Assembly: GCF_949987515.2 (NCBI RefSeq)
Contig: NC_082699.1
Location: 76,697,281-76,761,280, forward strand
Length of the DNA stretch: 64,000 bases
Source of the DNA: Delphinus delphis
Taxonomy: Eukaryota; Chordata; Mammalia; Artiodactyla; Delphinidae
Direction of reading: 5' to 3'
Positions 1-12,455 of the stretch are shown one piece after another. Numbering within the stretch: the first letter of the stretch is position 1; every line of letters begins with the position of its first letter. The position numbers and the translations under genes were made by a program. The notes under the pieces were generated by a model. That model had not been told where the DNA came from, searched no databases, and saw nothing but the letters and a program-made list of their open reading frames with translations.

Positions 1-258
1 CTGCTTTTCAATCTAGAAGCAACACCAGCACCTGAGAGTGAGAATGAGGGAGAGATTGTTGGTCTGAGAGGGACAGTATGCCACTGTGCAGGGCATGGGA
101 GAGTGACCTGGGGAAGGTGTAAGGACTGTGAGATTACATTAAAGGGCCACACCTTAGAGATTCAGTCATACATTTTAAGTAGGATCGTGGTCGTTCTGGG
201 TTTCTCCTGCCATATTTAGCTACCTGGATGCAGGCACACAGCAGGGAAGAACTCTTTT

Positions 259-259
259 T

Positions 260-291
<32 letters not shown>

Positions 292-483
292 GCGGTACGC
301 GGGCCTCTCACTGTTGTGGCCTCTCCCGTTGCGGAGCACAGCCTCCGGGCACGCAGGCTCAGCGGCCATGGTTCACGGGCCCAGCTGCTCCGCGGCACGT
401 GGGATCTTCCCGGACGGTGGCACAAACCTGCGTCCCCTGCATCGGCAGGCGGACTCTCAACCACTGCGCCACCAGGGAAGCCC
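259..483 (-). mobile_element. CHR-type SINE, antisense copy
   Basis: Full-length tRNA-derived SINE of the CHR family (Cetacea, hippopotamus, ruminants), inserted on the minus strand. The plus strand shows a T-rich tail, then the complement of the GCGTACCGC tail junction, and ends in the complement of the GGGCTTCCCTGGTGG head. A 12-bp target-site duplication, AAGAACTCTTTT, is visible at 247-258 and 484-495, which fixes the ends. The open frames of 60-130 codons across this stretch are SINE sequence and not genes. Confidence 0.93.
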
Positions 484-861
484 AAGAACTCTTTTATAGG
501 TCTGGGGTTTTTCCAAGAGAGTACTACAAAGCAAGAAAGGGCAAGAGAACTGGGAGGGGATACAGAAAGAGAGTGCTGATAATGATTTTTCAGGAATCGG
601 CACGTCAAGGAGGATGAACAGCAGTGTACTGGTGTGAGGTTAAATACTAGAACGAATGATCTGGAAATGTAGGTGATGTATTAAATGTATCACCCCACCC
701 AAGATACACGTAGGATGCAAAAGGATTTTTGTACACATTCCTTGTTTTCAGGGGGTTTAAAGTCTGTTGGGAGGAGATAAGTTTCTCATAGTGGGAGAAG
801 TGTTCACTGGCTGTCTTTGCAGACTTCTGAAATGCAAGGAACTTTGTTTGCCATTTCTGAT

Positions 862-985
862 TTAAGACACTTCACAGAAACATGAGAAGTAGATAGCATT
901 GCTCCATCTTACAGATGAGGAAATTCAAGCTTAGTACCTTGTCTCATATTGGAAGAGCCAGGATAATTCAAAGCAAGTGTCTTAG
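862..985 (-). repeat. MIR SINE relic
   Basis: Contains the antisense MIR core (CTTACAGATGAGGAAATTCAAG followed by loss of the usual 'taagtaacttgcc' part). Ancient mammalian-wide tRNA-derived SINE. Ends are approximate. Confidence 0.6.
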
Positions 986-1289
986 TTCAAGCTGCCGTAA
1001 CAAGATGCCACAGACTGGGTGGTTTAAACAACAGAAATGTGTTTTCTCACAGTTCTAGAGGTTGAGAAGTCCAAGATGACAGTGCTGGCGAATTCAGCTC
1101 CTGATAGAGACCTTTTTTCTGGTTTTCAGACAGCTGCCTCCTTGCTGGGTCCTCACCTGGCCTTTCCTCAAAGCACATGTGTGGACAGAGAGAGCGAGAG
1201 AGAGAGAGCGAGAGAGAGAGAGAGCGAGAGAGAGAGAGAGCGAGCGAGAGAGCGCGTGAGAGCGAGAGAGAGCCAGAGAGAGCGAGAGT

Positions 1290-1345
<56 letters not shown>

Positions 1346-1530
1346 TCGCTTCCTCTTCTTATAAGCCCACCAGTCCTCTTGGATTAAGATCTCACTCTTA
1401 TGATCTCATTTAACCTTAATTATCTCCTAATAGCCCTACCTTCAAGTGCAATCATATTGGAAGCTAGGGCTTCAACATACGAATTTGTTGGAGGGACATA
1501 GTTCAGTCCATAGCACCAAGCTCTTCTGAT
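983..1530. repeat. Ancient repeat family R1, copy 1, split by (GA)n
   Basis: The left half reads through a 'cacagactgggtggtttaaa' / 'cagaaatgtgttttctcac' block and the right half through 'cttataagcccaccagtc ... acatagttcagtccatagc'. The same blocks recur in order at 1.81-2.21, 7.59-8.06, 26.94-27.38 and 30.54-30.86 kb, so this is an interspersed family. Its TG...CA-like ends would suit an LTR, but I cannot name the family with confidence. A long (GA)n tract lies in the middle of this copy. Confidence 0.65.
1184..1342. repeat. (GA)n microsatellite with GC interruptions
   Basis: About 160 bases of almost pure GA dinucleotide, with scattered GAGC units. It lies inside the R1 repeat copy and is a long purine-strand tract. 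The 78- and 84-codon open frames here (RERE-type peptides) are artefacts of the repeat. Confidence 0.97.
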
Positions 1531-1812
1531 TCCAGAATCCCTTGTTCTTGCCACTTGGTCTAAGATAAACAAATGCAAAGAACATTCTAGATGAAATAAC
1601 AAACAAGTTCACTGGACATGCAGGCCTCAAAATCCTTGCAGTTGTCCTGCTATAAAATAGAGACTTTAATATATTACACTCATACTGACGTATTTAAAAG
1701 AACAATGTAACATAGATTTAGAAGTCCACCGTAGATGTCATTGCTAAAGTAAAGTGAAAAAGCAAGTCTTAGCAAACAAGTGCGGCCTGATACCGTTTGT
1801 TTTCAAATCACG

Positions 1813-2210
1813 TTAGACTAGTTTGCTAGGGCTGCTATGACACAGTGCCCCAGGCCGGACGATTCAAACAACAGAAATGTATTGTCTCACATTTCTGGAA
1901 GCTACGAGTCCAAGATCAAGGTGTCCTCAGGGTTGGTTACTTCTGAGGCCTCTCTTCTGGCTTGCGTGTAGATGGCTGTGTTCTCCTCATATCTTCACGT
2001 GGTCTTCCCTCTGGGCCTGTTTGTGTCCAAATTTCTTCTTCTTCTAAGGACTTGAGTTACTGCATTAGAGCCCACACTCCTGACCTCATTTTAACTTAAT
2101 TCCCTCTCTAAAGACCCTATCTTCAACTAGTTACATTCTGAAGTACTGGGGGTTAGAATCTCAAAGATTCTACGGATCTTGGAGTTCACAGTGCAGCCCC
2201 TAACCGACAT
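1813..2210. repeat. Ancient repeat family R1, copy 2
   Basis: Well-preserved copy. It starts with 'actagtttgctagggctgc', continues through 'ttcaaacaacagaaatgtat', 'aagctacgagtccaagatc' and 'cttctaaggacttgagttac', and ends near 'cagtgcagcccctaac'. It follows copy 1 by under 300 bases in the same orientation, so the two may derive from one older element or be a local cluster. Confidence 0.7.
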
Positions 2211-4483
2211 CAATGCTGCAGATGTAGAGAGCGTCCATGCGTGTGAGCGTGTGTGTCTGTAAACGCATAAAGTTATGTTTGGAAAGTTCGCTGTCAATTA
2301 ACAGCACTTGCCTTTAGGTTGGGGAAGTGGTTTTGGAGAAAAGATGTAAAGGAGGACTTTGGCTTCTGATTCTTATACAAGTCTTCATTCTCGATTTCTT
2401 ATCATGAAAATACATTAATTTGTGTTGAAAAGAATGAAATGTTTTAAAACAATAAAGGGAGGTGTATGTACCAAGGGCCATTTTGCACTTCATTATATAA
2501 ACAAGGCTATATAGACCCCATGCTCGCCCAGTTTAATACTAAAACCGGGTGGCTGAGTTATAGGAACTCTCCTTCCTGGGGGGTGGGGTGTCCCCAGTCC
2601 CCTTCCCAGGACCTCCGTGCTCCTCTCTACAGAATGAAGGGTCTGGCTGAGATGATGTACGGGCCTTTTCATCTGTAAATGTCTACATTCCATGGTCCCA
2701 GTAGGTTGGGCTGGGAAACAGTGGGCAGGAAAGAACATTGAGTAGCAAGAGATCTGAGTTCTAATCCTCATGTTGGTCCCTATATCAGAGTGAACTTGGG
2801 AAATTCACTTTCCGCTATGGGTCTTGGTCCCACCTTTAGTAAAATAAGAAAATTGATCTAGATCAATGGTTCTTTATTTAGCTCTAGAGTATTCTGATCA
2901 GGAGTAACTTCACAGATGGCTTAAAGGGCCAGTGAGCAGGGGTCTCTCTCTCCTGCCACAAATGGGCAACTCCCTACTGCTCTGTAGAATAATCAAGTTC
3001 CGAAGAAGTTTTTACATAGAGAGGAGAGGGTTTGATGGCTAAAGGAAGTTTCTCACGGAGAAAGGGATCTGAGTGTTTTAGGTGGCCTGGCAGTTTGAGG
3101 CCTTCACATACTAGGGAGAGGCAGAAACATCTGATGTGTTCAAGCATTTCTATGTGTGGAGTATGGACGGTGCATAAAGACGTAAAACTGGACAGGTTAT
3201 ATCTGGCCAGCTCACAGAGGATATTGTGGGCCACATTAAAGGGCTTGACTCTTGCTGTGCTGTATGTATTTAGAGCCTGTGTTATCATGTGCGTACTAGT
3301 TCATTATTATATCTTGGCAAATGTTTTATCATTATGTAGTACCCCTTTTCACATTATCTGATCATAAGGTTGATACATTCATGTTTGATATTATTTCTCA
3401 TCATTTTAATTTCAACTACTTTATTTGTCTTTGCTGCTTTTGTTTGAGATGTGACTTTTCTCTTAGAATATTGCTACATTGGCCATCCCACCTATTTTCT
3501 AGTTCTGGAAATAATTTAGATGTATACTAAAACACCACAATCTGTCCCCAAAGTCTTATAAAATCTCTTTCACATCTGTCATTACTTTATCCTCCTGTCT
3601 GTTCTTAGGGAGTTTGTCACAATTTTATTCTAATTCTCTGTTCTCTCTTGATTGTTTCCAGTTTAGAGTTGCTGACTTTTGATGTTATCAATTTAAAATT
3701 TTTCTTCTAAAATTTCTAAATGCTTTGATTTCTTACCCACCTGTTTCTCACTTTTCTCTGTTGTTTTTGTCAGTTAACACATCACAGTTTTACAGAATTT
3801 TTCTTCTTTGGTTTACTCTTATTTTACTTCCAGACAACTGCACTTTCATTTTTGTTTTCATATATTTTTGTTTTCATACATATAAATATACAAGCATACA
3901 CGTATATGTACAGATATGTATATATACATTATATGCAATATATTGAAATAATATAAGTAATTATATTATATATACTCAGCAGTTTTTTCTTAGTTTTGGT
4001 CTCTATTATCTCCTAAGTCCCCATTTTAAAACCACATATAATATCGTCAGCTCAGGACTCCTAGCTCACAGGGATATTCCTGATCTGGTCCCTGAGTCAG
4101 GTTGGTGTTTTCCCCCTTCTCAACTTGGGCTGCCTCTGCTCATTTCTGCCCCTCTGGGAAATCAGCATCCTTCTGGCCACAGCCTTGGACCTTGATCCCA
4201 ACTTTTATCTGCCTCTTTTCAAGGGCAAGTTCAGTCCCTACTTTGAGCCCCTTACTTCATGCAGTGATCCTGGATCTCGTGTTATCATGCACTGAACCTG
4301 AATCTCCCTTATTGTTAGATCTTGCAAGGTTTGAACACGTAGCTGCACATGTGTGTCTCTGGCCCAGTGTCCACTAGGTTTGCATAACAAGTCCTTATTT
4401 CCTGCAGGATATACTTGTTTGATTTCTGAGTTGTGGAGACGTTTATTTTTATTTCAGTGTCACTAAGTCTACTTATATAAGTG
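2211..4483. other. Intergenic or intronic sequence without a recognised gene
   Basis: No coding signal seen. It has short MIR-like scraps near 2,750-2,860, and a T-rich stretch at 3,300-3,870 that could be a highly diverged antisense L1. There is also a TA/CATA-rich tract at 3,870-3,990. Small open frames have no recognisable domain and no splice-site context. Confidence 0.5.
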
Positions 4484-4530
4484 TGTGTGTGCACGCGCAC
4501 ACACCCCCCCCACACACACACGCCCCACAC
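4484..4530. repeat. GT/CA alternating tract
   Basis: A GTGTGTGTGTG run passes into GCACGCGCACACA, a C8 run and a CACACACACA run. It alternates purine and pyrimidine and has a self-complementary centre (GTGTGCACGCGCACAC). Confidence 0.85.
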
Positions 4531-4734
4531 TGTCATTGTTCCAAATGGCATAAACTCAGCCTTAATCCTGAGGCCACAGAATAAGGGGGTGATAAGGTCA
4601 GTTCTTCATTGTCGCAAGCTGCTCTTGCACAGGAAGGAGGAGCTGGGTCTTGTTGGAAAACAACTTCAGAAGTCTCACAGGAAACATAAGGGAATAGTAG
4701 AGGCTGTGAAGCCCAGGAGCCCGACTCTGTATGT

Positions 4735-4875
4735 CTGCCCCACCACCTACGTACTACATGACACTGGATCAGTGACTTAACCTCCCTTTAGGTTCATTTT
4801 CTTTATCTGTAAGATGGAGATGATAGCACCGTTTACCAGTAATGTTTGGAGCATAAGCTCAAATGCCGTACTTAA
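4735..4875 (+). repeat. MIR SINE relic
   Basis: Sense MIR text: 'gacactggatcagtgactta', a T-rich 'ttcattttctttatctgtaa' and 'gatggagatgatagcacc', which matches the MIR 'cctcatctgtaaaatgggg' core. Confidence 0.65.
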
Positions 4876-4884
4876 CAGTTCTGA

Positions 4885-5090
4885 CTGTAATTTACTGCCC
4901 AGTTCCTATGCTGAGTACTTGGTATGTATTATGTCAATCAGTGAAATAATTGAAACCCAGCAAGGTAGGTTTCATTACCCAAAAGTACAGCTGTAATATC
5001 TGAGGCTTAAGAGAGTTGAAAGCGTTTACTTGCCCGAGGTTGAACAGCAAGTAAACTATGGCGTTGACATTTGATGCTGCTTCCATCTGG
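4885..5090 (-). repeat. MIR SINE relic, antisense
   Basis: The antisense MIR order is visible: 'ctgagtacttggtatgtatt', then 'ggtttcattacccaaaagta', then 'ttgcccgaggttgaacagca'. It lies next to the sense MIR at 4.74-4.88 kb. Confidence 0.65.
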
Positions 5091-5374
5091 CTTTTAACCA
5101 CCAGACACAGGAAAGCTTTTATTTCACTGTTCTCATTGATAAGGCCAAGTCTGAAGGGCGACAGGAAGGAAGGTAACAGTAGAACAGAGAGCGGGGATGT
5201 GGCAGGCGAGGACAGGAGAGACGCACAGGCAGTTCAGGGTATGCATTAGAGGCGATTCGAAGGGGCTGTATTCACAAGAACCAGTTACACCCGTTTGTCT
5301 TCTATGGACAAGATCTGAAAACTTGGCTTCACGTAGACTGGCGAAGGTCTCATCTGGGCACCTCTGCTTCCCAA

Positions 5375-5525
5375 CGCTGGGACCTTGGAAAGCCACTTCT
5401 CTTTCTGAGCCTCGAGTTCCAAGGTGAGAATAATAGTCCACACACTGCAGGCTTGCTGAGAGGATATAATGAAGTAGTAGAGCGTGTGTGAAAACACCTA
5501 GAACAGTACTTGTTATCAACTAGGA
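5375..5525 (+). repeat. MIR SINE relic
   Basis: Sense MIR features: 'ctttctgagcctcgagttcc', 'gagaataatagtccacac', 'gctgagaggatataatgaag' and 'cacctagaacagtacttg'. Confidence 0.6.
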
Positions 5526-7587
5526 CTGCAGCCAGGAGTGAGACTCCAGCCCAGTTAACTTGGAAGCTCTTGCTGCTTTCACACTCACATCCTGCTTCCC
5601 ACTGAGGACCAGGCCCCTGACCCAGGGCTCCAGAGACAAGCAGAGTTTGAACAGCAGAAGGAAGATGGGCGGGGGTTTCAGGTGGGGAGAATATGCTCTA
5701 AACGAAGGAAAAGACTTACCTACTCATGTTTTTCAGCAGCTTGTAACCCTAAAAATAATTTCTGTGCTTTGTCAATAAAGCCAAATGTGAAACCGACATA
5801 AAAACCTTAAAGGTGAGGGTTACTTCTTCTGTTACTTCCTTTTCTTCTTTTTTTATGCCATTCTTGTAGTTAAACACAGATCATAAATAATGCAAACCTA
5901 TAATTCATGCAAATTGATCCCTAATGAGATGGAAACCAGCCAAGTTTTAATTTGTTGAACTTGCAGGAGATAGTATAATGAGTTGGAAAGAACAGATGCA
6001 GCAATACGTCCCCCTTTCATCTACAATGAGCCCAAACAGTTCATCTCTGCACTCAGTCTCGTAAGCTTTGAATGCCTTCAATCCAATTTAAAATTTTTTG
6101 TTAAGGAGACGTAACTCATCACAGGCACATTGAACTACCTTGTGGACACTTCACGGTTTTTCTAGTTGCCCAGATTCTTCAGTGACCTCATTTCGTAAGA
6201 CTTATACTACCTGGAACAGAACTCGATCTATTAATGATCTGTAATCGACAAATGCTCTTAATGCCACCTCACCTAAAGCCTCACAATTTTTTGAAAATGG
6301 TCAGTAATTAGTTCTAATGTGGAAAAAGGGGTGAGGCACCCACAAACTCTGTCCTGGTGGGAATGCTGAGAATGGAAGCCAACAGAGAAGAGCATTTCAG
6401 GCAGAAGGGTGGCATGAGCAAAAGTGTGGAGTATGAGTATGCGTGACGTGTTCAGCACATAACGACTCTCCTCAGAGGGACACACAGAAGGAGGTCAGCA
6501 AATTGAACCTTTCAACGCACCCCTTCTTCACTTACAGTCCTCCCAGGGGTGCAAGTCTTCCCCTTGACAATAAGTAATACTCCACTCTTTGAACCAAACA
6601 TGGAAGAAACCAGTAGGACTTGTATGTAACCTTTGCTGGGTAATAAGTAGGGGAGGTACCAAAACTATGGTCCCTCCCGATGTGAACTTTGCAACTGAAC
6701 AGAGATGTATCTGAGGTCCATCAGATGACCTCCTAGGAGGACTCATGGGACTCAGCTTATAGTCATACTCATGGCTACGCTGCATTATAGTGAAAGGAGC
6801 AAAGAGAACAGGTACACAGGGCAAAATCCAAAGGAAACCAGGTGCAAGCTTCCAAGGGTCTTATCTCAGGGGAGACACGTAAGATGGACTTCATTTCCAC
6901 AGTAATGAGATGTGAAGCACATGTCCAACGCTGTCTTCCGGGAAAGCTCATTGGAGACTCAGCGCCAAAGGTTTTCACTCGGGGCTGGTGTTGTAGGCAC
7001 TCTACCTAGCACATAACCAAGCTCCGGATTCTCAGGGAGAAAGCAGGACTTCAGCATGAACCACCCTGTACCAACGGTTGAGGCGCAGGGAAGTCCTCTC
7101 ATTCATCCCGGGAGTGGTGGAAACCCTCCCCAAACCCAGGTTCCCATCTCCATCCCAGGATCAGGCTGGCAAGAAGGCCTTTCTTATTAGCATAGCAGTC
7201 CCAGGGCTGCTGTGCGAAATCTTTTCTTCACGGAGGGTATAGGAGGAGCGATTATCATCCAGTGTGAAATGCAGCAAACGATACTGGAGAGGGCAACCTA
7301 ATCTGAATAAGAACCCAGAAAGAAAATGATTTCTACATTAGTGCAATTCAACGAGTATTTATTACAGCTTATGGTGGAGCCTGGTGGAGACAATGTGTTT
7401 GGAGCCTCAGATGAGAGAGAAAACTGTGAGCCGGGGTAAGAAGCAAAGTCTTTCCTGCGCTGGGTCTTGAGGATGAAGAAGGTGGATAAAGAGGATGCAG
7501 GAAGGTCATCCAGATGGAGCAAACGGCATGAGTAAGCAGATGACTTGGGGAATAAACATGCTGATTAGAAGAGGCTCGTTCATCCCG
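5526..7587. other. Unannotated stretch, no gene recognised
   Basis: I see no gene, no clear recent mobile element and no structured RNA. Short open frames on both strands have no recognisable domains. A fragment near 6,380-6,470 ('gcatttcaggcagaagggtg', 'gtgacgtgttcagcacataa') resembles a common ancient mammalian repeat that I cannot name. Confidence 0.4.
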
Positions 7588-8065
7588 CCTGTATTCATTT
7601 CCTGTTGCTGCTGGAACCAAGTGCTACAGAGGTAGTGGTTTAAAGCGACGCACATCTATTCTTGCACAGTTGTGGAGGTCAGAAGTGTGAAGTGAGTCAG
7701 ATAGGGTCAATGGCGTTGGCAAGGCAGAGTTCCTTGTGTAGACTCTGGGAGGGGAGTCCGCTTCCTTGTCTTTTTCTGCCTCTGGTGACTGCGTGCATTC
7801 CTTGTCTCACGACCCCTTCCTTACCTCACTGCACCTTTTTCCTTCCATCACTGTATACGCTACAATGGACTCTGATCCTTCAGGTCCCTTTTATAAGAAC
7901 TATTGTGATTACATCAGGCCTACCTGGGCAATCAGGATAATCTCCCCATCTCAAGATTCTTAACTTAATCTCACCCGCAAAGTAGCTTTTGCCATATAAG
8001 GGAGCACTCACATGTGCTGGGCATCAGGACAAGGACATCTGCAGGGGGGGGGTTATTCAGGCCAC
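7588..8065. repeat. Ancient repeat family R1, copy 3 (diverged)
   Basis: It begins 'gtattcatttcctgttgctg' and keeps the family order: 'gtggtttaaagcgacgcac', 'cttgcacagttgtggaggtc', 'tataagaactattgtgatta', 'atctccccatctcaagattc'. It ends near 'ttattcaggccactgtaca'. More diverged than copy 2. Confidence 0.55.
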
Positions 8066-8155
8066 TGTACAGTCATCTACCCATTCATTTATTCAAAAAT
8101 ATTTATTGATCTATTACATATCATGCACTGTACGAAGGAAGAAAACTTTACCTAG

Positions 8156-8157
<2 letters not shown>

Positions 8158-8209
<52 letters not shown>

Positions 8210-8229
8210 GCGCGCACACACACACACAC
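8158..8229. repeat. (CA)n microsatellite
   Basis: About 36 CA units, with a short CGCGCG interruption near 8,207-8,213. Typical polymorphic mammalian dinucleotide repeat. Confidence 0.98.
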
Positions 8230-8730
8230 CCCAGTTGATAAGGATGCATGTTTATGTTAGAACTTTTGGTCACGATCTTCCCTGGGTCTAATTAGAGTAT
8301 ATAGGAGGCACATGACCCAGCACAGGGGTAGAAAGTACTGATCATATACAGAGAATCATCAAGGAATTTGCAGCCCTACAAGGAGAGCAGATGAGGGAGC
8401 GTCTTAACAATGCAGCAGGGGGTTCATTCCTGACAAGAAAACATATGTCTCCCATGGCAGCTCCAGCCTCAAAAGACAGAGTAGTTAGTTCAGCAAGTCA
8501 GAGATTGGATAGAAAACATTTTAGCCCTGAAGCAAAAGGAATTCGTACCCACTGAGGTTAATAGCTTGGGTCAAGCAAAGAGACTATTTTCACATAAAAG
8601 CAAAGAAAAATGGTCTCAGATATTCAGATGCCAAATTATGGAACACATTTACTTGGCCAGTGCCTTTTTTTTACGGGGACTTGACCAATTCATTAATGGG
8701 TAACGACAATCTGAGTTGAGAATAATTAAA

Positions 8731-8731
<1 letters not shown>

Positions 8732-8763
<32 letters not shown>

Positions 8764-8764
8764 A
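8732..8764. repeat. (CATA)n/(TA)n microsatellite
   Basis: Three to four CATA units run into about a dozen TA units. Confidence 0.95.
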
Positions 8765-9289
8765 TCATATTGGTAGTCAGAACTCCAGTATATGACAGCA
8801 TCGATCAAAATGTTGTTTAAGTCTGGGGTTTAAAACACAGGTGAGTGTGCCAGGCCTTTCTTCAAGTTATAAGTAAAAATCCTCTCAAGATATACTGAGT
8901 GAGCCCTTAGGATGTCCAAGGTACTGAATCAAGACACGACTCACGGAATCTGATCTCCAGGAGTCTGCCGAAGGAGACACGTATGCAAATAACCGTGCAC
9001 AAACCTGACCGTGAGAAACGAAGCCTGTGTAAATGCAAAGTACCACAGAGACCCAGGAGAAAGTGGACGGACTGGAAATATAGCACGAAGCCCAAAGTGG
9101 GCACATTTTAACTTTAGCCTTGAAACCGATGATGGTGGTGGTGGTGGAGTAATTAATAGTGATGTTAATAATGATATCAACTTTTTGAGTTCTTGAGATT
9201 TTGTTTTTTGAGAGAAGAAGACTTACACCCATGAGGGAAACCCCAAACGGCACTGCTCTAAGTGTGACCTAGTTCTTGCTAATAGAGAG

Positions 9290-9430
9290 AAAAGAGCATG
9301 GGTTTTAGATTCACGCAGACCAAGGTTCAAATGCTAGCTCTCATTGCTAATTATCCATGTCTGAGTGATTTATGTAACTCCTGTGAGTCTATCCTCATTT
9401 ACAGAACAGATATGTGAATAACACAGAAAC
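9290..9430 (+). repeat. MIR SINE relic
   Basis: Sense MIR: 'gcatgggttttagattcacg', 'aaggttcaaatgctagctct', 'gagtgatttatgtaactcc', 'ctatcctcatttacagaaca'. Confidence 0.7.
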
Positions 9431-11339
9431 TGACGAAGTTACTTCGTTTCATTCCCTCAGCCATTTACTAACAGTGTAAATGTGGACAATTTCTTCATCT
9501 TTGATTTCTTCAAATGCAAAATACAATTTATACTATTTAGTTCACAGAAATGCTGTGTTAAGATAATAATGTATGCAGAATCTGCTCTGTACCTGATAGA
9601 ATGCCAAACAAAAGTTAATATGTCCAATATAAATATCACCCCTAAGGGGATAAAACTGTGGAATTTAGAGGTTTGAGGCATGAAAAATTAGAATAGGGTA
9701 ATCTTGGAAGGCTTCCTGTAGGAGGCAGGATATGAATTGGTATGTTTATGTGACTTTTGAAGTACTAGGTATACGTATCACAATTCAAGACTCTGTGATA
9801 GAGCAGGAAATGCTAAGACATCCCCACTGGGCATTTAATCAATGGAATGGACTTCTGCACTGGGATATGATCATCACGTGTTAGTTTAATTTGCTTTTTA
9901 TAATACAGTGGGCTTTGCTGAAATAGTTTTTTATTCAGGAAGTTGATGAGGGACGGTTTCTAGCATAAAGGATGTTCAGGATTAACAGTTCCTGGGTCTA
10001 GGCAGGAAGTTGAAACTTCAGTTTTTCAGTATCACAGCGGCAAATGAAGGAAGGTTCAACAGAGTTAAGGATAATTAGGGTGACTGCAGGTAGGGACAGA
10101 GGTCTGACTTAAAGAGGGAGAGGGGAGTCATGCATGGAGACTTAGGGCTCTGGCCAAGGGAAACAGAGAAGGTCAGGCAGAAGAGGACCAGACAGTGCCC
10201 GAGGACCTACTTGCTAGAAACACATCACTCTAACATCCAGCTGCAGCTCTGAGGAGTCTCTGACCATCACTTCAGTATACGCCAGGAAGAGCACTCCGTA
10301 AACGCCCTGTCTTTTGGCAAAAATGTAAAAATCTAAAAGATACCCACCTCATTCCATGGTAAATATGGAGAAAAAAATATATATTGGTCCTATGAAGTAT
10401 GGCATGAGCAGGGAAATCAAGGTTATCCATAGAGTATTGCACTGAAAATAATCTATTTCAGTGAAGTGGAAAATTCCAGGATGCTGTTTGGAATTTTCAA
10501 AAGGTACAGTGAGAGCTATCCCCCTGCAAAGAGTACCAGAAAACCACAGGATAAAACAAGCTGAGGCAACTAGGCAGAATGGAAAAGAAAGTGGATGAGA
10601 TGAAATAGGAAAGCCCGCAACAAGTATATTTAAAATCATACCAGAGTCTATAGAAATAATTGTTAAAGGGAATATAAAAATGGATAGAATAAAATCAATG
10701 ACATGGCTGATACATTTGCCAATCCATCCCACATTGCAGAGGAAGAGGATAAAGAGGAAGACACAAAAATTCAAACTAGTATAAATGAGTATCTTAAAAC
10801 AAAGATACAAGAATGGGCTCAGAGGATATTAAAATACTAAAATGTTGCCTTAACTAAGACATCTGGATATAAATGTTTTTATAATATAAAAATGAGATAA
10901 AATATAATAAAATAACTAGAAAACAGAGGAATCTGAATAGGACAGTAACCGTGGACCAAACTGGAAAACAGGTAATTATAGAATTACTTATGAAAAAGTT
11001 CTCAGCCTAGGCAGTTTATGAATGAATATTTTTTCAAAAATTTTTCTCTTTATAATCAGTGCTAGAACACAGAAATATGGAAACGCTCTCAATTTTATAA
11101 ATCCAGTATATAAGCTTGTTTCCAGACTCTGATGAAGATAGCATAAGAAAAAAAATTAAAGTCTAACTTTGAAATATTGCTATAAAATTCCATAATAAAT
11201 TACAGACAAATAGAACTCAGCAGTGAATTTAAATTAAAATAATAAAATATTATTTCAGAATGAAAGGATGGATCCTTAATTGAAAACATTAATATTTTCA
11301 TCATTTCTGGAAGAGGCACAGATACTTTTTTGTTCCTCT
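9431..11339. other. AT-rich stretch, no gene recognised
   Basis: A/T-rich sequence with no recognised domain. The longest minus-strand frame (10,349-10,810, 153 codons) encodes a strongly hydrophobic, F/I/L-rich peptide. Such a peptide is what A-rich plus-strand DNA yields when read in antisense. No start context, splice signals or family resemblance support it. Confidence 0.45.
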
Positions 11340-12060
11340 TTATAGTAAAACTCAACATCAGTGTCTGTTATGACCATCTCCATTTCTTCACCTCTGCTTC
11401 TCTTCTCAACTAGCTCCATCAGGACCCCAACCTCTCCCCACCTTACAAAGGCCAGCGGCCAACTTTCAGAACTCATCATACTCAGTTTCTCATCAGCATT
11501 GGACACGGCTGAACATGGCGCCCTTCTTGAATTTACTGTTTGGGATAACAGCCTCCCTTGACATCTCCTCTTGCCTTTCTGGTCACTCCTTTGCTTATTG
11601 CTCCTCCTTGTTTAAATGTTGGTACCCAGGGCTCATCCCTGAAAGTTCATTTCTCTCTAAACACTTGCTGTGTGCTCTCTGTCAGCCCCACAGCTTTGTA
11701 CACCATTGCTCTGCTGACAACTTCCATATTTATATGTACGTACATTGCTAACTTATGAACTCCAACTTCTCTATGCCACTGTCTGCTCGACATCTGTTTA
11801 GATGTCTAGTAGTCAAAGCAAACTTCACAAAGTACACCTCCTGATTCCTCCTTCCCTTGCCTGCTCCTAGAGGCTTACCAAGTCAGTCATTGACACCAGC
11901 AATCTACTCCAGCCGAAACCTTAGTTGCCATCCTCCACCACTCTCTTTTCCTCATACCCCCTGTGCAATCTGTCAGCATGTCTTACCAGCTCTATCTTCA
12001 AAACTAACCCCCAGACACAGCACTTTACTTCTCACCACCTCGACCGCAATCACCCTCAGA
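11340..12060. repeat. Pyrimidine-rich ancient repeat relic (unnamed)
   Basis: C/T-rich text of the kind 'cagctctatcttcaaaacta' and 'cacttctcaccacctcgacc' resembles a common ancient mammalian repeat. A weaker relative may lie at 20.53-20.80 kb. I cannot name the family. Open frames of 66-85 codons in this stretch look like repeat sequence. Confidence 0.4.
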
Positions 12061-12084
12061 AAGACGTTTAATAAACAAATCCCA

Positions 12085-12455
12085 TTTGTTTATTTTTTCT
12101 TTTGTTGTCTTTGATTTTGGTATCAAGTCCACAGTCCTTGCCAAGACCAACGTCAAGGAGTTTGCCCTTTGTTTTCTTCAGGAATATTATGGTTTCAAGT
12201 CTTATGTTTAAGTCTTCAATCTATTTTGAATAGATTTCTGTGTACGATGTAAAACAGGATTCAGTTTCATTCTGTTGCGTGTGGATGTCCAGTTTTCCCA
12301 GCACCATTTATTGAAGAGCCTAGTCTTTTCCCATCAAAAATTAATTGATCAAATATGCATGGGTTTATTTCTGGGTTCTCTATTCTGTCCCATTGGTCTG
12401 TGTGTCTGATTTTTTGGCCATTACCCTCCTGTTTTGGTCTCTCACAAGCTGGGAG
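12085..12455 (-). mobile_element. L1 ORF2 3' fragment, antisense
   Basis: Typical antisense L1 ORF2 text: 'gattttggtatcaagtccac', 'gtcttcaatctattttgaat', 'ggatgtccagttttcccagc', 'accatttattgaagagcc', 'ttctctattctgtcccattg'. Truncated at both ends. No intact reading frame. Confidence 0.9.

Noticed and set aside
1037..1413. Arg/Glu-repeat peptides
   Set aside because: Direct product of the (GA)n microsatellite.
8158..8229. CRISPR-like or satellite array
   Set aside because: Simple (CA)n microsatellite. No repeat-spacer structure occurs anywhere in the window.
10349..10810. 153-codon hydrophobic minus-strand frame that looks like a membrane protein
   Set aside because: Hydrophobic F/I/L-rich peptides are expected from antisense reading of A-rich DNA. 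There is no family resemblance, splice context or codon signal.
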